From the NCBI GenBank assembly GCA_016748015.1, contig JAAOMT010000620.1:483246-547245 (forward strand): a DNA stretch of 64,000 bases. The letters run 5' to 3'. This DNA is from Geosiphon pyriformis (Eukaryota > Glomeromycota > Glomeromycetes > Archaeosporales > Geosiphonaceae). The notes under the pieces were generated by a model. That model saw only the letters and a list, made by a program, of their open reading frames with translations. It did no database searches and was not told the origin of the DNA. Below, in pieces: positions 12,122 through 23,394 of this stretch (position 1 is the stretch's first letter; the number at the start of each line of letters is the position of its first letter). A program made the position numbers and the translations under genes.

Positions 12122-14700
12122 TATTACTAAAGGTTTTTGGTCTCTTTTTTTAGTTGTTATTAATATTAGTTTACTGTTAATTCAAATTTTATTGAAAGCT
12201 ATTAAATTTTTAATAACTAAATTTATTTTCAAATTATCTTCTATAATTTGAATTGCTAGACTTATATATATAGAATAGCCAATTTTATACCAGTTGCTTT
12301 GTATAATTATATTGTAATAAATGGTAAATTTTTTTAAAAAATTGTTCATTTGAAAACTCACTAAAAAATATGCTATAAAAGTCAACTTTTTTATAGAAAT
12401 TTTGTCTGTAAACTACTCTAATAATTATAATAAAAAAAAAAAAAGAAAATAAAAGAAATATAAAAGAATTGGAATTTTGTTAAAAAAATCATTTTCATCC
12501 AAATCTAAAATCACTAATAGTTTACTGAAATTGGTAGCTAATCAATTTCAAACCATTAGTTGGTTTTTGGAAAATATTAAGTACAATTATTTCAAGAATT
12601 GGTTTTTAAAGTATATTTTTATTTTGAATTATACTAATAAGAATAAATTTAAAATAAAATATCTATAGTAAATATATTTTCTCAAAGAAAAAAGCTCTTT
12701 TTTTATATAATCTGTTGTAATATTAGTTTATAAACTTAAATTTTTTTCTTTGCTATGATTTAAACAAACTAAAAATACATTTTAATAAACTATTATTTAT
12801 TTTAGTATATTATTTATTATTTTGGTAAATTTCTTATAAATTTTAGTAAATTTTTAAATATTACATAGTTTGGGTTATTGTGTAATTTAATTATTCTAAT
12901 TTCTATTGTACAAATCGAATTATTAATTAAATAGTAATATTTAATAATTTGATTAAGTAATAAGTAATAATTTAAATAATATTAATATTAGGAATTATAA
13001 GAGTAATTTTATGTTAATTAATAACTAAAATTCCATTGGTAATATTATTTAATTTACTCACTTATTGTAATTTTCTCTTTGATTAATTTCATTATTCTAT
13101 AATTTTGTTTTTTTTGCTATTTGTTAGCTTGTTATTCCAACTTATAATAATATCAAAAATGCTTTAAATTTTTTTGGTAAAGTTAAAATTTGCTAATTAA
13201 TAATAATATGTTGTATATTTTAAGTTTTATATATATTTTAATATTGTTTTAATATGTTAATTAATTTTTGTTAAAAAAATATTTTTAAATTTTTTTTTAA
13301 TTAAAAAAAAATTATTGTTTTAAAAATATTTTTAAAGTCAGATTAGTCATTTTTTTAATTGTATTGTTTTTAAGTAAATAATTATATATGATTTATTTTT
13401 TGGTTCTTAAATTTTACTTAATAATTAAAATATATTATTGTTATTTTTAATTTTAAAAAAATTTAAATACTATCATAATTAAAAATAATATTTTAAAAAA
13501 ACATTATGTTTAATAAAAAACTTTTGATTAAATTATTTTTGCTAATTAAATTTATTGATTTTTTAATTGTTATTATTATAATATTAATAAGTATTTTATT
13601 TGCTAAAAATTTTAAAATAAAAAATTATTATTATGAAAAACAGATTAAAAAAATGATTAATCTTAAAGTAAAATAAAATATAAGTTGTTTATATAATAAT
13701 AATATAAATATTAATAAAAACTTTATTAAAATAATGGTTTTTTAAAAGTTTTAAACATTAAATATTAAGTTTAATATTAATATAACTATTAAATAAATAA
13801 CTGATTTGATTTTTAATAAAAATAATTTAATTGTAATTATGCATAAAATAATTTTTTGAATAAGTTTTTTTTTATTAATTCAATATAGTTTGAACTGACT
13901 TAAATAATAAAAAATGCATAAGTTATATTTATTTTAAACTTTATTATAAATATATTATAATACATAATAATTAAATATTACATTAATTAAAACATGTCAA
14001 TATTCTTATTAAAATAATATTTTAATTATTATTTTATAATTTATGTTAAAAATTTAAAAATTTAAAAAACTTTAATCTTAATAATTGATTTGTTTTGAAT
14101 TGGATTTTTTTAATTGTTTTAACAATATAATCTAATTTAGTTTTTTTAATTTGGATTTATTGTAAAATTTATTATTAAAATTACGCTTAATTTTTTTATT
14201 AATAAATTTTAAAAATGAACATTTAATTTTAGAAATTTAAAATATTTTAATAAAATAATTAATATTTAATTTATTTGTAATAATAATTTTTATAAAATTT
14301 TAATTAAAGTTTATAATATTTGTATTTTGTATAATTAATAATAATATTAAAATAATTTTTTGATTTTTGCAATATTTGCAGTTTTAAAAACCATTTTTTC
14401 ACAATTGTTATAAATACCAATTTTTAAAAAAATTGTTTTTATTATTAAAGTTAATAAATTTATTAATCAACTAATATTATTTTTTTAATTAAACTTGTAT
14501 AAAATTAATAATTTATTTAATAAGACTTTTTAAAGAAATCATTTAAAAAAATCCTAATTTTTATTTAAAATTAAATTACAAAATAAATTGTATTTATAAT
14601 TAAAATATGCATCATAATTAATTTACTTAATCAAATATTTTAAAATTGAACATTTAAGTTAATTTAAATTATAATCTTTTAGGAAAATTTTAATTGAATA
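12122..14700. other. AT-rich spacer, no gene recognised
   Basis: Long A and T runs dominate and frames are short. The short open frames at 12182-12385 and 12477-12668 have only Phe/Ile/Asn/Lys-rich composition expected from random AT-rich DNA. No tRNA or repeat was recognised. Confidence 0.6.
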
Positions 14701-14707
14701 AAATCTT

Positions 14708-14854
14708 TTTATATAAGTAGCAAACAGATTACACTTATCGGGATTGAATTTATTTAATTTAGAATCTGTAAATATGCATTGATGAGTCATAAGTTGTTTG
14801 AAATAAATTTGCAGAAATCTCTACTTTCGAAACCAAATTCCTTTTATTCACAAC
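14708..14854 (+). promoter_or_regulatory. Presumed TIM23 promoter and 5' leader
   Basis: A TATA-like TTTATATAAG lies near 14708-14717. The palindrome ATGAGTCAT at 14782-14790 contains TGAGTCA, the core bound by Gcn4/AP-1-type bZIP factors in other fungi. The stretch AATTCCTTTTATTCACAAC leads to the ATG. Use of these sites here is inference. Confidence 0.4.
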
Positions 14855-15727
14855 ATGGCCTCCTTTACTCCCGACAATCCAGCCGACCAAGAGCTTTACG
14901 ATGAACGCTTTTATCAAGAACCTAAATATACTAGCAATTATGATCCCGATGCAGCTGTCGTTAAAGACTTTTTGGGTAGCGCAAATCTCGGTTCCGCCCG
15001 CTTACGAGAAATGGCGGGACTCGGTGGTGGAGTAGAATTCTTACCGATTGAAGAACAACAAGTCACTCGAGGAGCTATTCCAAGTAGAGGAGTTCTAGAC
15101 GATCTTTGCTATGGGACAGGAACTACATATATGACCGGTACGGCCTTGAGCAAACTTGGCAATCTGTTTTTTCCCTTAGCCCGCCAGTTTGAAAATTCAA
15201 AACCTAAAAACCAAACTTTCATTCTAGGCCTATCTTTTGGTGGTGCATGGGGTTTAATTGAAGGTTTTCGTGGTCATAGTCCAAATTTTAAACTTCGTCT
15301 TAATACTATACTGAATTCCGTAACCCGACGTGGGCCCTTTGTGGGTAATTCATGTGGGGTTCTAGGTAATGAGGATATTTTATCTTATTTTTGGTTGTTT
15401 TATTTCAGAATACCATTTAATCAAATTATATGATTTTTGTATAACAGCAATGGGTTATAATTCTATTAATGGCATTATCGGTAATTTGAGAGGGCAGCGT
15501 GATATTTTAAATGAAATTGGTTCAGGGGCACTGGTAGGAGCTATTTTCAAATCAACAGGTAACCTTCATTTTGTTTAAACTTTTAATATATTAAGATTAT
15601 TATTTACTAAATGAAATTGCTTACATTAAATTTAGCTGGGATAAGAGCTGCCTCTGCCGCCTCTTTAATATGTGCAAGTGCAGCGGGAACATGGGCATTC
15701 GCAAAGCGCTACTACTTTAAATATTAA
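14855..15727 (+). CDS. TIM23: Mitochondrial import inner membrane translocase subunit Tim23
   Basis: Three exons, 14855-15365, 15448-15558 and 15636-15727, with GT-AG introns of 82 and 77 nt, give a 237-residue protein ending KRYYFKY. Tim23 forms the channel of the TIM23 complex, which moves presequence proteins across the inner mitochondrial membrane. Family marks are an N-terminal hydrophilic domain with SARLREMAGLGGGVEFL, then the Tim17/Tim22/Tim23/PRAT domain with four membrane segments: YGTGTTYMTG, GGAWGLIEG, LNSVTRRGPFVGNSCGVLA, and GSGALVGAIFKSTAGIR with AASAASLICASAAG. Splicing joins CTAG to CAATGGG and ACAG to CTGGG, restoring the conserved joins VLAMGYN and KSTAGIRAA. The length suits fungal Tim23 (about 220-240). 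GC and codon use are clearly richer than the surroundings. The gene is convergent with PEX19. Confidence 0.95.
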
Positions 15728-16261
15728 GCAGTTTTGCTTCTATCCGTAAAGGCTAGACTTAATGAATATAGGAAATTGACGCGCGAGGGAATATATTTTG
15801 GTAGGTAATAAAATTTGTCTTTATGTTAATATAATATTTTATAGTTAATTTTTGGGTTGGGAATTTCTGAGAATGCTAAATGCACCTGTCCAGTGTTTAA
15901 GCCAAGTCTAACCAGAATCGTGGGTCATTATGTGAAGCCTTTTAATTCTGGATAGCTATGGCGAGATAAAATATCAGATATCAACAACATTGTTGTTTGA
16001 TTTTTCAATGACGAAGGTACAGGGCCCGATCTCAAAAGCTGTTGAGTTGCTCTGGGTAGTATTTACTTTCACATATTTGAATGGTCTAATCAATTAATTT
16101 ATACGGGGGGCGAAAATGTGAAGGGGAAGGGTAGTCTTTTTTGTTTAATTAGTAGGGGGTACGGTAGAAGAGATTGAGCAAACTTAGCTGACATCGTCCA
16201 TTTTTTCAGACAGCATGCGATATTAAGACTACAATTTTCCTTTAGAGAATGAAATCTTATA
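15728..16261. other. Convergent intergenic region between TIM23 and PEX19
   Basis: About 530 bp shared by the 3' ends of both genes. A/T-rich stretches such as TAATATAATATTTTATAG near 15825-15843 could serve polyadenylation. No ORF, tRNA or repeat is recognised. Confidence 0.6.
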
Positions 16262-17437
16262 TTACATCAGGGTACATTTGTCTAAATCGCCAGGGGAGAA
16301 TTTTGGAACCCCTTGCTCATCTAGTTCCATATCTGGCGCCAATTCAGCGAGTATTTCAGAGGGTGGCTGACCAAAATCTTGCAACTATGAGAGAAAAAGT
16401 AGGGTAATCTATGAACTAATTACACAATTAAATCTTAATATTATATTCATACCTTTTGCATTAAATCAAGTATCTTCTTATTGTGTTGCTCGTTGTTTTC
16501 TTGATAATCCGGTGCCTCGTAGAATGCCACGATTTTTTGAACATATTCCGATTGATTTCGGAATCTTTCATACTCTTCCCGGGAAACTTTCTCCTTGTTT
16601 TCCTCGAGCCACTTCGGATACTTAATAATGAGGCCACCATTACAATGGTAACGGGATTTATGGATAATACCTTTTCTAATTAATAAAGGGAAGATACTGA
16701 AGAGATTTTAAGAAGGCTTTCACATACCCTTGTTGCTAAATCTTTTATAGGTTCATATAGAATATCCTTTGAAGTAAATTGTTCCATCATTCCGTCAAAG
16801 GCATTTTGAAATTCTGCGTTGTCTGCTAAGTTCTCCATTTGTTTCATCATTTCGGCTAGAAATTCTTCGTTGGCTTCTTCTGAGATTTCAGCCTAGTTAG
16901 ATTTAATCATCAGAAACAATAGAAATGATGAAAAGCTCTCAATTCATCGTTATTACTTACATCAACCTGATCCGAACTTTTTTGTAGTTTATTTATTGTT
17001 TGATTTATTTGTTCTTGAAAAGATTTTTTATTGCTACCCTCTTCGGTATGAAGCGACCCGTCGAAATCACTTTCTCCACTCTTCAAAAGTGCTTCAAAAG
17101 TTTCCCTTAATTCGTTGATATCTCCAAGACCATTTACAAGCGCTTCCATGTTAGCACTCAGTTGATCCACAAATTCCTCATTAGACCCATTTGAGGACTC
17201 TTGATCTGTAGAAGAACTTGGGTTGCTAGGAACGGGGGGAGTCGTAAAAGAAGTTGATTCAGAAGTTGAGCTGGATACTGTAGAAAAGTTGTCTAGAACA
17301 TCTAAAAAGCAAGAAAATTGTTAATTGATGGTTTACTATTAATGATCTCGGAGGGACTCCGAATACTAACTGTCAAGGAGGTCATCAAGGTCTTCATCGT
17401 CTTCCACAACTGTACATCTCTTATTGGGGGCTGCCAT
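16262..17437 (-). CDS. PEX19: Peroxisomal membrane protein import receptor Pex19
   Basis: Five exons in phase, 17437-17371, 17301-16961, 16892-16728, 16620-16453 and 16384-16262, encode 287 residues. Pex19 is the cytosolic chaperone and receptor that binds peroxisomal membrane proteins and docks them on Pex3. The start MAAPNKRC precedes the acidic DDEDLDDLLD segment, the family's N-terminal Pex3-binding type region. The C-terminal domain shows LAEMMKQMENLAD, the helix YEPIKDLATRYPKWL, QSEYVQKIVAFYE, LQDFGQPPSEIL and ends KCTLM. CTLM is a CaaX farnesylation box, as in yeast and human Pex19. The fourth exon start was chosen to give TRYPKWL; an upstream AG would keep the frame open and add 18 residues. 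Length fits the family (about 280-340). Confidence 0.94.
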
Positions 17438-17999
17438 TCTAAAAGTTTTGTGGAGTTAATTCTAAAAAAAAAGCATAGAACAAGAAAGTAATCTTAATGA
17501 TAAATTTTACCTGCTCAACTACATTTATATAATTCAATCGCATCCTTGATCTGTGTAACAATATATATTTTATTTTACTATACGTAGCATTGAGGGATAT
17601 TTTAAGAGAAATCTTTTAATTGAAATCCATCTCAAGGAATGATAGCATTGCGGGAAAATGTTCTGGATTAGATGCAACCGTTTGATTTTGTCAACAAGTA
17701 AATCTCCATTTTATTACTTGAATTTTGACTGGTACGGATTTGCCCAATCGGAACCAAACCCAATAATAGCTATAATGTGAAAAATGTTTATCTAACGTCT
17801 TAAATTAAAGATCCTAATCGAGGTAGAATTTTATCCCTCACAGATCAGATTCGATGTTACTAGCTACTATGTGTGATAAATATATACATAGGTCGATTTG
17901 ATGTGATCCGACATTAAAGTGTTATGATACATAGAACGCGGTGTCGGTACCGTAAAAGTCTCGCTTGCCATCAATGCTAGGGTGGCTGCTTCGTTGTAA
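17438..17999. other. Intergenic region between PEX19 and the FANCC-like gene
   Basis: 560 bp holding the PEX19 upstream region and the 3' end of the FANCC-like gene, which is transcribed in the same direction. No ORF or RNA gene is recognised. An ATATATA-type tract lies at 17560-17580. Confidence 0.6.
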
Positions 18000-20682
18000 T
18001 CATTCAGATGGTGTTAAAAAACAATGGTAGGCATCAGTTAAATTTTTTATAAACCTTTGTAATAAATCATTATTTCCATTTTCGAATGGCTGGATATTTT
18101 CATGGAAATAATCCAAAATTATGGTCAACGCAGAGAGGTTAATTTTCGCGTTGGCTTGTCTACAATAAAAAGAAAAGATATTAAATCCGTTTATCAAACT
18201 AAAACTGCATAATTTTACAAAACGGTGAAAATACAAACTGCGGTGTATTTTTTGAAACATTGCACGGCGATACACAATATTTCACCTGTTGGGGTATTCG
18301 AGATGAAATAAATTATCGGGTATTTCTATTCATTAAAAAAATGAACATCCCAAATATCTAACCACATACCATTGCGTCCATCAGAGAGAATGAGTTTGAT
18401 TTTGGCCAAAAGCCTAGGACAATGTCAACTAACATAGGATTTTCATCGAATTTCCTTTTGTGATTATCAAGATAAGCGACTATTACTTCGTTTCGAGACT
18501 CTTGGGACTTGTAATTGGTGAAGCATTCTGGAAAGGAAATTAACTCATAAGTAAATAACCAGAAGATTATAAATACAAGAGCTTATTAGTAATTCACGAA
18601 CCTCGAAGAAACACGATTATATCGGCCACTATGTTGGTCAGATTCAGGACTATAGCATCATCACGAGGACAAATTAACCAGACAAAATAATTGATAGGGG
18701 CTTCAAGCTATGGAAATTTCCATTAAGACAACAAAGATTGAACCATGCTGAGATAGGACGGCCTTCCAGGTGTAAAAATAAACTACCGCTTTGAGGCTTA
18801 CAAGATAAAGCTCATAACTGAGGTTTACGAGAAATGGTAATACTTGAAATTATTAAAGTGATTTTTTCCTACTTACTTGCTTGATATTTGGATATTTATC
18901 CTGATCAAAAATTGCCGCAATAATCCAATGCCGCCATTTTGAAAAAGATAGTAGCAATATCCATACTTGTTTACGACGCCATTCATAGTCAACTGGCAAT
19001 CCTTCCAGAAGCAATTTACGGCGAGCCAGATTAACCTCGACAAAAGATTCTGGACCAGCAATAACACTGTTAAGAATTGAAACTAAAAACTGAAAAGGTT
19101 GCCACAGATACTGGAAAAAGAATCTAAATTTAAATTAAATTTTATTGAGGACAAATTGAGCGAACATTAGTTAACTTACTAGGGTGATATCTGCTGATAT
19201 ATCAACAATTTGCTCAAGCACGGATTGTGTAAAGTATGTCACTAAACGAAGAATTCGCCAATCAGGAGTATCATCTATAAACTCGACAAAGACATCAATG
19301 CAACGAAGAAATATTCGAGAGCACATGAAAATGTGTTGAAATAATTGTCCTTGTCGAAATAAAGCTTTTATATTCGTAGGTGATGTGTATTTATCAATGG
19401 GAAATAATAGTTGACCAAATAGTGTCATGACCTATAATAAAGTTCATGAATTATTTTATAGTAGTCAACTAATTTTACAATACTAACAAATACTTACCTC
19501 ATGTTCAACAACAAAGGGAAAGCAGGCCGACAGACTTTATATCGTGGTGAATATATGTTTAGCAAAATGAAAAGTTTAATAAGATATTTTAAGCAAAAGA
19601 TACTAAAAACCTTAATATTCACACTGACCCTAGCTTCGATTCATTACTAAGTTTTTGATGAAATTTGGAATTACAAAAAACGAGATTTTCCACAAAAAGA
19701 GCCGATAGATATTCATTCGAATCCCCTTTTGTCCCAGTACGTATGATTTGATCAATCATATTTAAAGCATTCATATCCCCCAGTAAAGGAATACACTGTT
19801 CGGATAAAATTTTAATGGAATCTGCCTAAAAATCAGGAAATGGTTAATGAAATTTGGTTAAGAGAAAAAATGCCTAGAAAAACTTTACCGGGAGTAGTAT
19901 GGATTGATTCTGGAGTGCCTCCAAACATTGAGTAATAATGCTGATAGAACCCTCAGCTAAAGCCCGGTTGTTGCTGTAAGAATCGGTCAAACAAAAATCT
20001 TGAATTTTCCACACAGTCTGATTGCTCACAGGAATATTACGGCATAAAAATAGCGATCGCAATTGGCGGAAACACCAATCATTTGATCTAAACTCCGATG
20101 AGTTCCAAAAAAGCATTTATATTCTGGTTAGACATAAGAAGACGTAAAAATCCGAAGGAAGCGAAATCAACAAACTTGGGTAAAATTTTGCAGGATTCAA
20201 TGGAAAAATTATTAAAGATCTTGGAAAATTCGACTAGGCATTTAACAATCAATTGGGAACTTGTTGGATGAAGGATAAAAATTCTGTTTCGCTAAATTTT
20301 TGATTTTGATTTTAGAAAAATAGGAAATGGTATAAACGTCATAATATAGATTGAATATCGAAATGACAAAGTACCGCTAACTCTGACAATAATCGGGCAC
20401 CTTTGGGAAACATCCTTGCACATTCCTGAGCACTAGTACAGATTGAGAGTTGCTAAGGGATGTTTAATGAAATTAGTGAGCAAAATAAAGGTAACTTTTT
20501 TCAGCTCGGGAGTAAAGAGTTTTGAAACTTACCTCGTGAAACTCATCTAAGAAGGAATTCACCTTATCAAAATTTTGTATTATATCTACGATTTCGGCGG
20601 TCTTTTCGTCTTTAGACCTTTTTGGGGCTGTTGCTTTAACCCGCCACTTTGAGACCAGTTCTATGACCCCATCCCATTCCAT
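18000..20682 (-). CDS. FANCC: Fanconi anaemia group C (FANCC)-like protein
   Basis: I resolve twelve exons, all in phase: 20682-20533, 20452-20375, 20291-20176, 20087-19889, 19825-19629, 19534-19498, 19431-19180, 19110-18877, 18707-18602, 18527-18370, 18285-18239 and 18159-18000, giving 577 residues (human FANCC has 558). FANCC is an all-helical subunit of the Fanconi core complex that monoubiquitinates FANCD2-FANCI in DNA crosslink repair. Resemblance to FANCC as I remember it runs colinearly: ARMFPKGARLLSELARNRIFIL near residue 62, KILSEQCIPLLGDMNALNMI near 183, QVWILLLSFSKWRHWI near 400, and INYFVWLICPRDD near 431, where the human protein has similar FP..GQLLAKA, SRVCVPL, SWFLFIHFGGWAEM and LLWLLAFYYGPRD runs. 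Two donors are GTTTGT and one GTTTGT-containing intron spans a frame change, so exons 3/4 and 11/12 are the least certain. I first considered MMS22-like. Confidence 0.72.
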
Positions 20683-21010
20683 TTGAACATTTTTATCTTG
20701 GGCTCAAACGTTTATATGTTATAAGGAATTCGCTGAGTCTACAGGATAACAATAATAATCGTGAAGGAAACGAATTTTGTAAAATTCAGGAAGCTGCCCA
20801 TCGCGAGATTTCAATCACGTGAATCACCCACTAGAATATTCAAGGAATCACACACAGTCTCTTTTTGTTTAAGGTATTGTGACGAATAGAGTATTGTGGC
20901 AAAGTTAGCAAAATAAATTCGCGTGCGAAAATAAGACGCGTGAAAGTATGTCATTTTCTCACTTGTGAACAAATGGCATTTTTTATACTCTTTATCACAA
21001 CCCATCACAA
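20683..21010 (-). promoter_or_regulatory. Upstream region of the FANCC-like gene with ACGCGT and CACGTG boxes
   Basis: A perfect ACGCGT (20936-20941) lies about 255 bp upstream of the start codon; this is the MluI cell-cycle box bound by MBF in yeasts at G1/S genes, including DNA replication and repair genes. The palindrome TCACGTGA (20815-20822) is an E-box. Two other CG-rich words (TCGCGA at 20801, CGCGTGCG near 20920) are notable in such AT-rich DNA. Function is inferred. A 65-codon open frame at 20811-21008 is taken as chance. Confidence 0.4.
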
Positions 21011-21945
21011 ATAATTAATTGAGTTATGCAAAAAAAAAAATATGGTTTCAAGTAGATTTATTCTTTGAATATTAAATATATATATATATATATCTATCAA
21101 TCTATCTTTGATTTTCATTTTTATTATTATTATAAAAAAATGCTTTCTCGCAATAGATTGTAAATTAAAATATTAAAATATATTGTTTTAAATAAAAAAA
21201 TAAAAGATTTAAAAAAATTACTTAAATAAATATATATATATATATATAATTATTTTATAAGATTACATATTTTATAATTAAATCTTAAATTTATTTATTT
21301 TATTATTTAAATTTATTCAAAAACAGTAGCTAAATTCCATTCAAAAAATATTTAAAGACTACATTAAAAAAATAAATATTATGATAAAAATTGAATTATC
21401 AATTCTTTTCCTTTCCAACAGTATTATAAATTATTTTAATGGTACATCTTTTCAAATTTGTTTATTTAATATATGCAATAAGTTCTATTCTTTCAATATT
21501 TAGAGCCTGTTCATTTATTTATTTATTTATTAATTTTTAACCACAAAGATTCTCAGGATTTCGAATATCTAATTTTAGAAATTCTATTAACAAAATATGA
21601 AGGTTTTAAAAACTGACTTTTTAAGTTGTGGGTTCAAGTGTATTGCTCTAATTCCGATTATATGTCTCTCGACTCTTCAAATTACCTGAAACCTTAAAAT
21701 CAAAGAGGAATAATCAACTTTTAGCAGAATAATTTTACCTCAAACTTTAAGAGATAAAATGAGTAGATTAAGAAAAGCAATTTGGTTAATTCAAATTTAT
21801 ATGATGTTTGGAATAGAAAAAATTAAGTTACATACAATCTTCAATGAAAATAGAAGTTAGGAAAAAATTCCATTTTCACTTAATCTTAGTTTTTCTTATC
21901 TATACTACTATACAATCTATAGTCAATCCCAACTTGTTTATTAAT
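21011..21945. other. Intergenic AT-rich region between the FANCC-like gene and TVP23
   Basis: Contains two (TA)n runs, about 21074-21093 and 21228-21248. The part near 21540-21945 includes the TVP23 3' region. No gene is recognised. Confidence 0.55.
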
Positions 21946-22914
21946 TTAGCTAAATACTCTTCCAACACCACTTGAAAATAGCTTTCCTACCCATCCGACA
22001 TTCTGTGATGCAAAACCAGTGGCCCATTTTCGTTTTGCGTCCTTATCACATTGAGTGTAACCTAAGACGTTGGCGAAGTTCAAGGTCAAGGCAACTGCAA
22101 CTATCAATAACCATTTTGTGTCAAACCGAATGAGTGAAAGAAATCCACAGATGGCCCATAGTACGAAAGTTACATATAATGAAATCCAAAATATTCGTGA
22201 ATCTGTGGGATTCACTGGACGTGATGGCTTGGAAAAGACAAAGAAATCCTCATTAGAATGATAAATGAAGCATGAAAACAAAAAATAACGGTCATAATTT
22301 AAACTCACATCACGACTCTCAAACATCCAAACATTTTTACCGTCTTCTTGAATATCATTCCACCACCTCAATCCCACCAATAATCGTCCAGTAACGTTTT
22401 TAACTGTCCAAAAGTCAAAGGATAATAATAATACGCATGTGATAAAAATGAAAGGGAAATTACTAATGAAGAGACTCCCAAACAAATATACTAATAGTGC
22501 AGCACTACGAAAAAATAGATGAAACCCTAGGGCCACGGGATGGCTGAATCAAAAAGCTTGTTAGCCGAGCCAAGAAAAGCAGACTTCCAAAAAAAACCTC
22601 CAAGAGCTTTAGTTTCAGGAAACAAAAACCTAGACTGTTTCCAGATGCTTTGATTACTATTACTTTGAGTATCACCAAAGCTACTGTTTGTGCCTCCTCC
22701 AGAGGGTGCTTCAATGTCACCTTCAATCCTAGCGAAGGGTCCAGCTTGTGAGAGAAGATTTGCTGTAGATTCCTATCATGTTGTAGTTTATTTAGCATCC
22801 AATAGAAGAGTCTAATGAATAAAGATAAAAATATATAATACACGCCATTTCACCCTCAGCTTTAGGTGCCTCAACGTTTACGGTTGTTGAAAAAGTTTGT
22901 TCTAGTTTAGACAT
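21946..22914 (-). CDS. TVP23: Golgi membrane protein Tvp23 (TVP23/FAM18 family)
   Basis: Four exons, 22914-22854, 22762-22630, 22543-22309 and 22227-21946, give 236 residues. Tvp23 proteins are four-span membrane proteins of the late Golgi involved in vesicle traffic. Splicing AG to CCATCCC makes SSHPVALGFHLFFRSAAL, the conserved entry into the first span. Then come YLFGSLFISNFPFIFITCVLLL, WTVKNVTGRLLVGLRWWN with the family's NVTGRLLVGLRWW motif, WMFESRD, and RIFWISLYVTFVLWAICGFLSL followed by the last span WLLIVAVALTLNFANVLGY. The basic-aromatic tail ends SGVGRVFS. The first intron is uncertain: I use GTGAAA at 22853 with the acceptor before 22762; a phase-0 junction at the GATAG acceptor near 22770 is possible. 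The first ~60 residues are low-complexity. Confidence 0.9.
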
Positions 22915-23360
22915 TTCTGAAATTTTTTGATTTCTACGATTTTAAACTGGTTATCCTATAAATAAAATTTTCTTTAACAATGACATAATCAAAAAATTAA
23001 TTCGAAACCAAAAATATTCCGATATTGAAAAATAATAAAAATTTAATAAATAACACAAATAATTTTTATATTTCAAATATTTCAAATATTTTTAAATTTC
23101 TTATTATAATATTAATTTTTGTTATTTAAACATTTAAAAATAATAATACAACTTTGACATTAAATTTTTTTTTAAAAACAAAAAATCATAACAAAATTAA
23201 CAATCATAACAGTAGCAAGTTTTTCTTTTTAAAACAACAATTTTGTATTTTTTGAGAACTTTTATACTGTAAATTATCCAATTTACTAATTTTAAAAAAA
23301 AACAATTAATTTCAATCGGGCTATAAACAATAAACACTATTTTCAATTTAGATAACAAAA

Positions 23361-23394
<34 letters not shown>

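Noticed and set aside
15860-15990. Possible tRNA or small RNA in the TIM23-PEX19 interval
   Set aside because: No cloverleaf, T-loop GTTC box or paired acceptor arms could be found; no tRNA gene was seen anywhere in the window.
18000-20682. MMS22-like / importin-type helical repeat protein as the identity of this gene
   Set aside because: Considered first because the protein is all-helical. The colinear short matches and the length fit FANCC better, so I moved to that call with moderate confidence.
20811-21008. A 65-codon open frame upstream of the FANCC-like gene
   Set aside because: No family resemblance, no intron or start context, and it overlaps the presumed promoter.
22505-22843. A 112-codon open frame over TVP23 exons 1-3 (NLQQIFSHKLDPSLG...)
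   Set aside because: It is the wrong frame across an intron: splicing to SSHPVALGF needs the other frame, and only that one gives the family's conserved sequence.
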